Of a stretch of DNA of 64,000 nucleotides, positions 51,289 to 63,267 are shown piece after piece. Made by a program: the position numbers and the translations under genes. The stretch is taken from positions 16,880,040 to 16,944,039 of the forward strand of contig NC_045145.1 in the NCBI RefSeq assembly GCF_008831285.2, given 5' to 3'. This DNA is from Nymphaea colorata (lineage: Eukaryota > Streptophyta > Magnoliopsida > Nymphaeales > Nymphaeaceae). Below the pieces are notes generated by a model. It made no database searches. It was not told the origin of the DNA and saw only the letters and a list, made by a program, of their open reading frames with translations. Every line of letters begins with the position of its first letter. Positions within the stretch are counted from its first letter, which is position 1.

Positions 51289-53633
51289 CTGAAACATGCC
51301 AATGCCAGTGAGACAAGTTGCAGAAAGTTGCATCAGAAAATATATGGGGGTGGGTTCTCAGGTGCCCGCCATCTTGAGATTCCAGGACTTGAAATAGGAT
51401 CTTAAAAGAGAAACCTAGATTTTAATCAATTGAAGAGCTGAAAACTGGAGCCGCATTTGGGTTGACAGAATGTCATCGGGATGTGTATAAAGATTAAAGA
51501 AAGTTCTGCTTGCCAGGGTCTTGTCATCTTTCCAGAAAAAATATGGGGTAGCTTCTGGGGTTCATCCCCTTGATCCGTGAAATCCGAAGAGGCACAGAAG
51601 ACGACGTGAGGTAGAATAAACAAGCGATACGTCAAATCAAATTTCGTCTGTATTTTGAAATGACCACCGTCCGTCAGGAACGATGAACAGCAATTACTGT
51701 TGACGACATCAGTAATGGGCTCCATCGTTTCCGTTTGCCCTACGAATTGCAGAGAAGGATGCCTGGAGGGCGACAACCACGCAGGATCGTCCTCATCATG
51801 AAGGGCTCCACCGCTCCATGCAGTACAACCGAGTCCCGACGGCAGTGTAAACGTAACAGCTTACCAAGTTGCCGTTTGGTATGGACCACTATAGACAACG
51901 GCATCGGTACCACAAAATAGTGGAAGGATAGAGACAGGGAGAGGAGGAGGGAGGCAGAGAGAAAAGGGGGGAGAGGATGGGGGTAAGAAAGGAGAAGGAT
52001 GCATAATACCAAATCCTTGAAAACTGAAACAGACAAATCACTGCGCGGAGCCAACTCCAAGTAATCTGAATAGCGACAATTGCATATTATGATTCCTAGG
52101 AAAGATTTTGTCGTTGAGGCCAACTTCTTGCCTTTAATATCGGAAAATATATTATCTTTCTCTCTTTTTTCTAAATGAACGACATGTTTCAATACAAATT
52201 GCCAAGTTCTATCTGTGTTATGGTGCTTAAGTTAAACTATCATTAGTTTACAATAAACAGCATAACAAACGCATGTTGTGCAAATTTGAAGGACACTTTT
52301 CTCAAACAGACAAAACTTTAATCCGGGGCTTGCATTTGAAGTAACCTAAAAGCAAGTCACCTATATATCACAACAGCAAATGCAAGGCTTGGCTTTTTTT
52401 TTTTCATATTAAGAGCAAACAGTTGACCGCTATAAAAAAAACTCTCTTCATTCTTATCATTGCCGCTGTCAATATAATATTCATATTGATCCCACTCTTA
52501 TCTTTTATATTAAATCCATTTGCAACCAGAACTCAGATAACCCACCTTGCAGATTCCGTCACTGTCTTCCCAGCTTAGCCCAACGCACGATCCGCCGTTG
52601 AGTGAATCCAGCCGTCTGAACTCTACGTGTTTAGGAACCATGGACGGTAAATAGTTCAAATAAAAGGAAAAACAAGTTATTCGGGGATGTTTTAATTTGA
52701 TCTCCAAAGTTTCGAAAAAAGAGAAAATCTCGGCAGACGAAAACGCATCAATTGATGTTCACAGGGAAAAGAGGCTTTAATTTCAGAAACGAAGGCATGA
52801 AGGAAAGGGCCTCTTTGGAATCATGAAGCTGAAGCTGAACAAAGGTCGATAAATTCATTAGATAGCGAGTAACGAAGCATGAGCTCGTTAGCGGAGACTC
52901 AAGATTATAACAGCCGATTCTACAGAGAAAAAATGAGGCCGTTGAGATAAAAAAGAAACCAGACGGTGGGAATTTCGAGAAGAAAATAATGAAAATAGGA
53001 GCCCGAGTGAAAGATCATGTCAATACGGAAATCGCCAAACGCGAGAGAGAAGCAGGGAGGGGAGGTGCAGCCTCCGAACGACGAGATTTGACCTTTGCTG
53101 CAAACATGAAAGAGAAAATGCAAAAAAAGGGAAAATGAAAAACGGAAAACATATACAGTCATGATTTTCTTTTTCTTTTCCAAATTAAGCATTCGGAAGA
53201 CGAATCGATCGGAAACCGCTTCTCCTATTCTGCTCTACTTCTTTTCGTGGACTAAACCGAACAACCAAAGAGCGGCAGAGAGAGAGACGAGACAGAACAG
53301 ACAGACAGAGAAATGTCGACTCGAAAGCCAAAATGCAGGTACTAAAAGAAGAAGCAAGAAATAGGAAGATCCCTCTCCGTTCCGAAACTTCGGCGAAACT
53401 CTCTTCCTACTCATCAAAATCGGAGCGCGATATCAGAATCAAACCATACAAAGAAAAAAAAAACGACATAACTGCAAAGAGTGAGAAGCAGATTAGAAAT
53501 CTAAGCCGCTAGATCTAGTGCAGGAACACGCAACCGCACAAATTATGGGGAACAAACATAAGAAGAACAGCCGATCTCTTACTTATGTTCAACATGTTGA
53601 AAATCCAGAAAGCAAGAGAGAGAGAGAGTTTAC
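51289..53633 (-). other. Inferred 5'UTR intron of the XERICO-like gene
   Basis: On the minus strand a donor GGGAAG|GTAAAC (53634/53633) and an acceptor TTTCAG|GCGAGC (51289/51288) could bound a 2345 nt leader intron. No coding exon was recognised inside. A second donor-like site (GCAAG|GTGGG) near 52550 leaves room for a different leader structure. Confidence 0.4.
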
Positions 53634-53781
53634 CTTCCCAAAATGCAGCTTCGTGAGTGAGTGAAGAGGAAGTGGAAAGATGTGAGAGAAGAAGAGAGCA
53701 GGGGAGGAGTCCGATCGTTCTTCTGAGGACAACCACCGGCGATTCACCGAGTTTCAGAACTCCCCCGCTTGGCATTATATA
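53634..53781 (-). promoter_or_regulatory. Candidate TATA box and leader exon of the XERICO-like gene
   Basis: On the minus strand TATATAAT lies at 53781-53774. A start about 30 nt downstream would give a leader exon of roughly 110 nt ending at the donor at 53634. The exon carries no long open frame starting downstream of the TATA box. Confidence 0.4.
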
Positions 53782-53846
53782 GCAGAGAAGGAGGGGGAAG
53801 GACGCACACGTTCCCGCCCACTCACCCCTGGATACCTACTCCCACT

Positions 53847-53858
53847 TAACCGCGGTTA
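53847..53858. promoter_or_regulatory. Perfect 12 bp palindrome TAACCGCGGTTA
   Basis: It lies about 65 bp upstream of the candidate TATA box in a GC-richer promoter. It contains two inverted TAACCG half sites, which resemble MYB core sites (family knowledge). Function is inferred only. Confidence 0.35.
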
Positions 53859-53972
53859 GCTTTCGTCGCGGGTACAGTTCTCGGAGAAGAATCCGAAGAA
53901 AACACCGGCCATGCGACGTTGAGCAAAATATTATTTACGGGGGAACTCATACCCGCCTTCCTCCAACCCCTT

Positions 53973-54005
53973 TAATAATAATAATAATAATAGTAATAAT
54001 AATAA
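53973..54005. repeat. (TAA)n microsatellite
   Basis: A TAA/AAT triplet run of about 33 bp with one TAG interruption. Confidence 0.93.
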
Positions 54006-57000
54006 TTCTTTGGACTGTCCAAAAAATATAAATACAGATTCAAAATCTATCTTATGGAAGTCCTCCTAATCTCTTGTAGACATTTTTTTTTTGGTTCATT
54101 ATTGTCTAATGTGTAGACTAATCAATCCAATTTGTCTTGTTCTAGTAAAAGGCGATTGCTAGATCTCTCATAACGCTTTTTGGCTTCAAGCATCGATATA
54201 AAGTTGCTGAGAAAAAAAGGAAAAGAAAAACACTGGCGTTGGAGGATTGTGCGAACGCTAATTTCATAAAGAATGTCGCTGTATCTCGACTCCCAACTTT
54301 GTGAAGTAGAAGAGTAAATTAAATGGAAATTTCTAGACTGGGCCCCAACCTTTACGGCCTATTGTAGAAAAAGAGCCTTATATCTTTTGGGTTTTTTGAT
54401 AGGCTCCAATTTTTTCATGTAGATTATAATTTCTTTTCTTCACACAAAACTGGATTTACCGTGTTTCCCTTCGTGTAATAGATTGTGTGGGTGACATCAA
54501 AACTGGGTTGGAGAAAGATTCAGTGTCCAAAAAGTTTAGTTATTTACAAAAACAGGTTTTGCGTCTACCACCTAAACATACAAATTAGGCTTTCAAAACT
54601 CATAAAAAAAAACTTGATTTTCACGAAACTAAGTTTTCATAAACTCCAAACGCCCCCTTAAGCTTTTCAAATTTTAAAATAATGAGAAGCGCATCGGAGC
54701 AGGATATTGAGGGGACGTCGGCAGATATGGTATTTCTAAAAGGTGAAAGAGTGAGAATCTTCCGTTTTATCGCTTTCATGATTGATCTCTTGTGCAAAAC
54801 TTTATGGCATTTCGAATTTTGCGAGCGATAGTGAGAAGATTGATAGATGATGTTGCCTCTCATGCCGATCCACACAACCTACACTTTGAGACATTTTTCC
54901 TTTGAAGGAGAGGTTTTAAAAAATTGAATTCCTTTTTCCTTTATCATATATCTATGCTTAGACAGTTAGACTAATCTACTTTTTAGTGTTTTATATTGAA
55001 TGTGATCGTATAAGCAACGCCATATGATATTTGTCGTCATGCTCCTTTGCTTATAAACATAGAGATATGATTAAGAACCCTTTGCACATCGAATCACTAT
55101 CTTTTCCATCTTCTTTTATTTTTCTAATGAGTAGAGCATCTAAACTTATCTCGATCTCCAAGTTAGGATAAGTTAAATGTCACATTATGGAGCATAGTGC
55201 AGTATCTTGTCTTGTCCCAGATTTCATGAAAGCGCTCCATCGCAGCTTTTTGGACGCATGCTTTTCCATCTCCATCAACAACAAAAATACGGGTCAGGAC
55301 CACTATTAGCATACTCTTGTAGACCCAGGAGTTATTTTACAGAAAGTTTTTGCTTCTCCTCTCTTCACAAACGTCATTTCTTGACATGATCAGTTGTGAC
55401 TTTCTTTTAAGAAAATGCAATATAGTTGCCTAGCAGAAAGAAAGTAAGTAACTTTAAATAAACTCTTCTCTTGGGAAATGACGGCCTACTTTTTTGGTGA
55501 TTATCTTTACTAGACTTTGGCAAATCCTCTTTAATGGCTGTACTTGCACACATCTAAGATGTGGATAGATTTGCAAAAATACGCTTATCACTTCAATCAC
55601 ACACTTCCTAGTTGGTGGGCCATTAGAAATATATATTGAATCGCTAACCGGCGAAAAAAATTTGATTAGGTGTAGTTTGGCTTGTATGAAACTACTTCAA
55701 ATTTGGAGTAGATTTATGAAATACTTAGCAGATAAAATTGAATGCATTTGATTATGATGATCAGGCCAAAATTGAATTGGGTACTGATTTAGATTATATA
55801 ACTCTTGTTCCCAACCATTGCTCATGGAGCACGTATTTTCCTAGACAACATGTTCAGTATATTCTTATCTAAAAAAATGCAATATGTTAGATTTACAAAC
55901 GACATCCATAACCATATCATTTTTCTTAAGTAAAAAACGTAATGTCTTAGGAACATGTATTTTAAATAAATGTGTTGCACAAATACAATATTCTTCTTAC
56001 CAAGCGCCTTTTACATGTGTCTGTTCCCATCTCTAGGTCTTGGGTTCAATTCCATGATATATATATGTTTTTGGTAATAAAGTAACAAGAAAACCCAATA
56101 ACTTCTTTGAGTATAAAAGCTTAAAGACCTTTTGTTTAATTATTGATCCTTGTGATGTAGGCAACTTCCTTACATTATGTTTCAATGTTTTTGGTACTTT
56201 CTACAAAAAAGAAACACGTAGGGTTTATAAAAAATGGACATAGACCTTTTCTATGCATTTGTTAAAATTTTAATGAAAGACTCAAAGGAGTTAGCCTAGT
56301 GAAGCAACCAATGATTATTGACGAGCATTCATGCATGATTCAATTAATGAGAACGTCATTTTGATTCTTTTATGAAAGACCAAGTTGGGTACATTTCTTT
56401 CCACACTTAAATTGAGTTTCTTCTTTTAGTCGTTTGACAATAGTAATAGTATGTTATTGTCTGATGTATCTGCCGCAAATATTAAGGTAAATCCATAAGA
56501 TATTATAATACAAAGTTCAATGAATCTACTCCAATATTTAAAATAAAGACATATACTGCCATTGTTGCCAAGTAAGGGAAACGAGGGACCAGTAAAGGAA
56601 TGCATACACCATTCTTTTCAAACTTTATTTTTTATTGTACAAAAAATGAAAAAGAGAAGATTAGAAAAGGGTGGCATATCTTAGTCATGAATGGTCCAAA
56701 ATTTTCATTATATCATCTGCCAGGGACAGCCACGTGCCATTGCCTTCAATTGTTTCCTCATCGGGGGGTGCAATAAGTGAGAATTTTTAAGTTCCAAGTT
56801 GATCTACCAAACACTTTATGAGACATATCCCAGATTCCATGGTTGCGTCTAGACTTATAACCAAACACATAAATGGCTTCTCATGGAAGATGAATTCCTT
56901 GAGAGATGCCTACACTGTTGCATCCGAATTTTACGGCCAAGGCAATCCTCGATCATTCTTTTAATTTTCAACGCCAAACTGAGCATGACGATCGACTGAT

Positions 57001-58435
57001 TGACATAGATCGGCAGTCTGCGGAGGTAAGCTACAAGAGTCTTAATTATTTTGAGTTGCATAGACAATGTCACGGGCTGACTCCTTTAACACGGACTTAA
57101 TATAATCAAAGGACTTTACAGACTCTAAACACAAGGAAACAAACAAGACCATCATGTTAAATAACTGTTCTCGGCGAAAAAAGTTTTAACATAATTTCTT
57201 ATGGAACGCTAGGCTTTTTTTTATTTTTTTAATGAATAAAAAGGTATTTCAGTTGATTGGCAACTAATAGAGACGATACTTCACCCTTTATCCTATCATC
57301 TTAAGGTAAGAGACTTGCTTTCCATGGATTTGAGCACAAAAGAGCCAGATAAAAGTATTGGAAATTTTAATCTTCGATGTTAAGTTAGTTTGTCAGCTAA
57401 AAGTTGTTTTTTTTTTTAAGTGATGTGACATAAAGACGTCAAAAGAATAAAGCATGAAATGAAATAAGAAAATGGTATGAACATAATTTTCAAGGAAATA
57501 ACCTAATTTTAATGGTTTACTTTCCTTGATAAACAAACAAATTGATCTTTTTGGAAATGCTAGCTCGTTGGGTTTATCTAATTGTGGAATCAAACTTGAA
57601 CCTGATTTCTGGAATACAAGCATATCTCCATTCAATACGATCCCAACTAGTCTCAACCGGAATTTATATATATATATATATATGATGCTGAATCATTGTA
57701 ATAAAAAAGAAGTGTTTACATCCGTAGAGGCAAGCGACTCCTTCAACAACTATAAAAGCAAACACTCTTTAAACGGGTGCCATTATTAATATTTGTTAGA
57801 AAAATAGATTCCATGCATCCATAGCACCAATTCACGAAATCCCATCAACTTGGTAAAAAATTTTCGCGATTATCCAAACAAACACTAAGGAATCACCTAT
57901 ATCGAACTTCACGTATTTTTGCTTTGGGACTTTTAACAAGCATTAACTAGCTTGTTATTTTTTATTCCCTAAATTGCACGGATGTTGTTCTATTATGAGC
58001 TTGTTATTTTTTAAGTTCTTTTTTTGAATTCCGGGCTCATTAATTAAATATCGGGTATAAAATTGGCAATGAATGCACAACATCATAAGTACGGTGCCAC
58101 ACTGCCGTGGAATCTCGCTTAGTAATTAATTTGCTTTATATATCATGGATATTAACTGCTATCTAGCCTAACCTTAGCTTGTAGAAATCAAAGTTTTTAT
58201 TGTTTATTTGAGACAAATTCAACGTCCACTTTGCCCGCTTGAGGAACCCAGCCATGTGCGACGCACGTTTGATAGCTTCACGTTTACTTCACTTCACTGT
58301 GCTAATTAAAAGTAACAATCATCAAGCACATGGTGAAGAAGGTCTGAATATTCTTTTATCATTGTGCATTTTGCTGACGCTTGAATCCCGAAACGAGATC
58401 GATTAGTAAGAGAATAGTCCTGTATTAGAGCCACT

Positions 58436-58466
58436 AGCGGAGCTAGAAATTTTGTCTGGTGGGGGC
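58436..58466. repeat. Dispersed repeat tag (AGCGGAGC type), second copy
   Basis: AGCGGAGCTAGAAATTTTG followed by TCTGGTGGGGGC parallels the tag at 8931. The element ends are not resolved. Confidence 0.4.
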
Positions 58467-59033
58467 ACTCACTCATTCAATATCTTTAATTTCTTTGAGA
58501 TACTTACATGTATAACAATCAAATTTATCAAAACACTTATATATATATATATTAAACTAATTTTGTGAGGTTAGTGTGGGCAGTTGCATACACCAGCCAC
58601 CATAAGCAATCAAACATGTCCTAATTAAGGGTGTTTGGGTCTCATCCGACCTTAAGAGGTGTGGAGAATGGGTGAAATTTCATTCGATTATGCATCTTCA
58701 AACCGAACATTTACTTCACATTGCAACTCCAAACTTTTAAGGGAAAAAAGAGAAGGAGCCTTTGAGGTTCAACTATTTTTCTTGAGATCCTCTCTACAAC
58801 CCACAGCATCAACAAGTCAGACTCAAGCTTATCCCTAAGGAGGTTGGAACAATGAATGGGGCGAAGGCTGATAGGTAGGAAGTCTTCGTTTTGAATCTCC
58901 AAGATGTCAACTCTTAGTGTTGCAAAGAGAGCGCCTGGCTTGCTAGTTGAAGCACGCGAAAGGTAGCTTGCTGGATGCAACCAAAACTGTTTCAAAAACT
59001 CAGATATTTAAAAAAAAAAAAGTTAATATCTTA

Positions 59034-59168
59034 CTAGGAATGAAATTGGATTTGAATATAAGATGTGACACGAGTGGATTCAGGCTCAGATTTGAATATA
59101 TGAACATCCAAGAAGTAAGATATGGTAACTGCTACATGTGATTCAAAATCGATTTGTTGACATCCCTA
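59034..59168. mobile_element. Short GGGATGTCAA-family element, about 135 bp
   Basis: The right end TTGACATCCCT is the inverse of AGGGATGTCAA. The left end AGGAATGAAATTGG is a degenerate match. The interior has AGATTTGAATAT phrases like the 27.4 kb copy. No target-site duplication is seen. Confidence 0.35.
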
Positions 59169-60550
59169 CCCGACTGTACAATGAGTTGACACCCAAGCTA
59201 GCTAAGAAGAGTGACCTTACATGTTATGGGATTGGGCAGTGGAGTATGATCTTTCTTGGATCCACTTCTCTGGTTTAAGCTAATAATTGCAGAATAATGG
59301 CGGTTGCCTGCAAAACTAGGTTTTCTTCATTAGTATACTAAACCCCAACAATTGCAGTATAAATGTAATTAATATACTAGTTTCTCCCCCCAATCATCTA
59401 AAGTTTGAAAATTGATTTAGGTGGTTCTTGTCTGAATTAGGTGCAGCAGGTTGAGGTGGATCAATGGAGAGAACCTAATAACTTCTGCAAAATGGATAGA
59501 ATACCATGGTAGGTTCAACAACGCTGTTGCTGTCCACATCTGCTAGTTGCTGCAGGCCTGTTTACATGGCGTACCAAATTAATGTTGGAAACTTTCCACC
59601 TGATCATTCACATGCTCTCGATCTCGTCCACAGGGATGCCTTTCCTTCCTTTTCTTCCAAGTTCAAGCTCCCCATGTCGCCACTTTTCCATCTCAAAGCA
59701 AGCTCACCGAATTGTGTTTACCACTTGGGTGACGGCCGCAAGCAGAGTTGATCAAGACCACCATAGTCCACAGGTTCACTTGCTTCTCAATCAAAAATCA
59801 ACAGGAAAAGACCTTTCAACGAAAGCGAAAAACATTTATATAGATATATATATAAAGCTCAAATCCTTCAGTATTCTTTAAATACATTTAATCACTACTG
59901 TCTGATGCATTGTATAGAGATTAAACACACCACCTTATGCATTGCATCAGGTGAATGTCATTAAGCACACCACATGATGCAAATGCTTCAACCTGTTTGC
60001 TGTACAAAACCAGAAGATTTCTCTATCAAATTTAGACGAAGAAATCTACACACACACAAACACATGTGCGATGACATCCGCCTGATAAAATGCATGAGAG
60101 GCGTTAATGGAGGAGAAGACAGGACCACTTAACGGGTATGGCATTCTTCAAGAAGAAACACTAGGTGAGGCGTTGTAGCTACTATGCAGGCTTTCTCTCT
60201 CGCAAGCCTTTTTCTTCACCATAATTTCAAATGGACGTCTTCCATTTCTCATTTTATCATATTTACGAACCGCCAAGAGTTTTTTTTTTTTTTTTCTTAT
60301 AAAAAAATCTGTAACCTGATCACATTGGAGTTAAATGGGAAAAGAAGGAAAAAACAGGAAAATCTCTCTCCCTCTTACTTTCACTACTGTGGACCAAATC
60401 CTTTTACGAGTAATCTCTCACTCTGTCTTCCCATCTTAGTCTTTTGATTGGATCAACAAACCAACCATGTGCTGCCTATTAAACAAATAGCACTCTCATT
60501 GACATGTGCAAAATTATGCACTGGCAGGTCCACCAACTAGCTGGTAGCAG

Positions 60551-60723
60551 ATGATCAGCATAGCTTAGCTGGTTGAGTCAGTGCAAACGACATTCTACAT
60601 CATCAATTCAATTCTCATGAACACACACTATGTATTTGCGTTAATTAAATGAAAAATACTTTATGAAATTCTACATTCTCATGAACACTATGTATTTGTG
60701 TTAATTAAAGGAAAAATACTTTA
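60551..60723. repeat. SINE-like fragment with an adjacent tandem repeat
   Basis: GCATAGCTTAGCTGGTTGAG resembles a tRNA-type A box, and TCAATTCAATTCTC 40 nt later resembles a B box. The sequence then repeats: TTCTCATGAACAC, ACTATGTATTTG, GTTAATTAAA and GAAAAATACTTTA occur at about 60612-60662 and 60675-60723. There is no intact tRNA fold. Confidence 0.4.
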
Positions 60724-61221
60724 CTATCTGAACATTAGGCCTAAACCATGTAGCCACACTAATAAGGGGGACGAGGGACTTTCTATATCATTCTACGCCT
60801 ATAGATCTTGACTTCTGTAAACATGACAGCTCTCCCACCTTTTATAGAGAGAGGTGTGATGCCAAAGAGCTAAATTAATAAGACGCACGTATGGCAGCAA
60901 TAGAGAAAGAAGGGATGTCTTGTTATTCTAAAGATAGATTGCATCAAGCTTACTTGAGCACCATTCTCGCAGGCTATTTCTCTCAGAGTCTCCCACCCTC
61001 TCACGGAAGGATGGGAAGAGCGGATCCGGTCGTTTCATTGGTGATGCCTCCATCGCTTCTTTGCTGTAAGCTCATTGTCGCAAACTCACGTTCCTATAAC
61101 TGCTAGACCCCAGCATCACATCATTTCCACTATAGAACATATTCTTTTAATTCATTTCTCCTTTGTTGCTGAAAAATCCAGTGATGGAGACCATTCATGC
61201 ACCTCAAAAGTCGATTTTAGA

Positions 61222-61466
61222 TAGGGATGTCGATTTTTTGGGTGTCTGAATGCGACTTGAAGTAGTTGAATCAGACAATAAATTAAGTTCATATTCAAGT
61301 AGTAATATGATACAGAAATGGAAAAAATTTTCCCTACCAAATCCAATAAATATCAAATTCTACAAATACCCAAATACAATTACATGTGAGAATTAAGATA
61401 ATCAAATAAAACACATTCAAAAAGTCGATTATGGTCTAATCTGAATTCAATCGGCTGACATCCCCA
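61222..61466. mobile_element. GGGATGTC-family element, about 245 bp
   Basis: The left end GGGATGTCGATT (from 61224) and the right end GGCTGACATCCCC (61453-61465) are imperfect inverses. The interior has CAAATACCC and CAATAAATATCAAATTC phrases but no coding capacity. The flanking direct repeat is not convincing. Confidence 0.45.
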
Positions 61467-63267
61467 ATTTTCATCCGAAATGAGAAAGACTCAAGAATGC
61501 GATGGAGTTGATATGATGCAGCTAAAACAGTCATAATTTTCATAAGATTTAGCTATTTAAAGATGGAACGCATCGTTGAGTTCCTCCTGTTTGCAGCCAC
61601 ATGACCCTCCTAAACATTGTAAAGCAGATAGGATTTGTGAGAATATGAACTCCATTTAATGATCAAATTCTGGTTTGGTTCAGGCTTCTCCGACTGTATC
61701 GAAGGAAGTCTCCAGACCCCAAACGGAGTTGGACCCAAACCCTTTACATCCTTACACACACACAGATGCATACATATATATTCATTCGTTCATTTAACAT
61801 AGAAGAAGGTAGCTGATCTGGACTAGGCCACAAAACAAAATCAAGATACCTTGCAGATGGTAAATGTTACTTCCAATTTAAACATTAGCCACAAGGGAGC
61901 AGGCACGGTATCGAGCTGAAGGTGTCGGGTGGGGGAAGCCTTAGCTTCTCGTACCATTAGCACTGCGCATAGTTGAAGCTGCTCAATTCTATCTACCTCT
62001 TCAGTTTGGAGCCAACCACCCCATGCATTAGAACCTATGACCACAACTTGAATTCCTTGATTAGGAATGGCAACACTAACCACTCATTTCCTATTCTTAC
62101 CATGAAAGAAAAGAAAAAGCTAAAGTGATAGATTTCTCTTTAACATGCTCCAAAAATTTCGCAAAGTGTACTTACACAAGTGAGGGCGAAAAAATAAAAT
62201 TATTAAATTACCTTTACATATTAAACTTGTTTCTTAAAGATGCTCAGGAAAGGAAGCTGACTCCCTTCCAATAGTTTATTCTTTGTGAAAATACTTAACC
62301 CTCCTCATCCACATATGTGAATTCACTAAAACAAAAAACAAAAGAGGAACATCAGGTTGCCTGGCCTTCTTTAGCAGATAATAGGTCTGATTATTTTGGA
62401 TGTCTACCATGGATTTGTCCGATTATCTACAAACTTTTTTCCCCTCAATCTTGTGGATGAGGAGTACAAATGTAGCGAAATCACAGAGTAGACCTTTCCA
62501 ACATGAGGAAACAGATCAAACACCTTTTTGTTGTTGGAAAGGGCGAGCCCATATTGCTGAAAGATCACATCAAATTTGTATTTCTTTAATTTATCATTAT
62601 CTTCATATGATGGGATTCTGTCAAAAAAAAAGGAAAGAGGAAGCAAAAATTTCAAAATTTTCTACAATACATTTATAGAGACAAAACGGAGCACCAACTT
62701 TAAGCAAGAACATGCTTAGACTTTACATCTATAGACTACAGGAACCTAAATTTTAATGTATGCTTAAACTTGCTTGATGCTTTTGATCATTCAAAACTTG
62801 CCATGAGAATGAGAAATATTTTGTCAACTAAATAAACTCTCATATGTGTCTGTACATCAATCAGCAAGATTATACAACTAATAAGGAACATGTCTAAAAA
62901 GAAAGAAAATAATCAGTTAAGAAATACATCTTCCTTGAAGACTAACTTTTTAAAGCATGAAAACCAAAGTAGAAAATTCATACATTATGTCAATTCTGTC
63001 AAGGGATTCCAAGTTACCACACAGATGTCGTAGACTGAAAAAAAAAAGTACATACCAAGACGGAGGGAAGATCATTTTTTTTCCCATCATTGCAACAAAC
63101 AATCATGCTTGTGAAACCAGACACATGACATTCAACTCAAATATGTATGACCTTCACTCACACGGTGAGAAGCGATTGAGCCTACTCAGTAAACCAAAAC
63201 ATGCAGCACTGAGAAAACTTTCATTCTTGCAGGGTGCACAAAGACATCAAACCTGTCGTTGTTGTGC

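Larger units (their letters stand above)
54006..63267. other. AT-rich intergenic region, no supported gene
   Basis: About 9 kb with only short reading frames. It holds several repeat fragments: a tract ending CCAAACGCCCCCTTAAG at about 54643-54660, the AGCGGAGC tag at 58436, two GGGATGTC-type elements (59034 and 61222) and a SINE-like and tandem repeat at 60551-60723. A 71-codon frame at 60891-61106 begins with an ATG after a TTTTATAGAG stretch but has no recognised motif. Confidence 0.5.

Noticed and set aside
51277..51333. In-frame upstream ATG extending the XERICO-like protein by 19 residues
   Set aside because: The extension precedes a splice acceptor and the conserved family start MGIS; it is probably intronic.
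50896..51405. 169-codon plus-strand frame
   Set aside because: It is antisense to the clear XERICO-like RING-H2 coding exon and is a shadow.
53515..53775. 86-codon frame in the leader region of the XERICO-like gene
   Set aside because: Its ATG lies inside the candidate TATA box, so it would not be transcribed, and it runs across the inferred splice donor.
56020..56050. GGGTTCAATTCC resembling a tRNA B box
   Set aside because: No A box or acceptor stem at the right distance.
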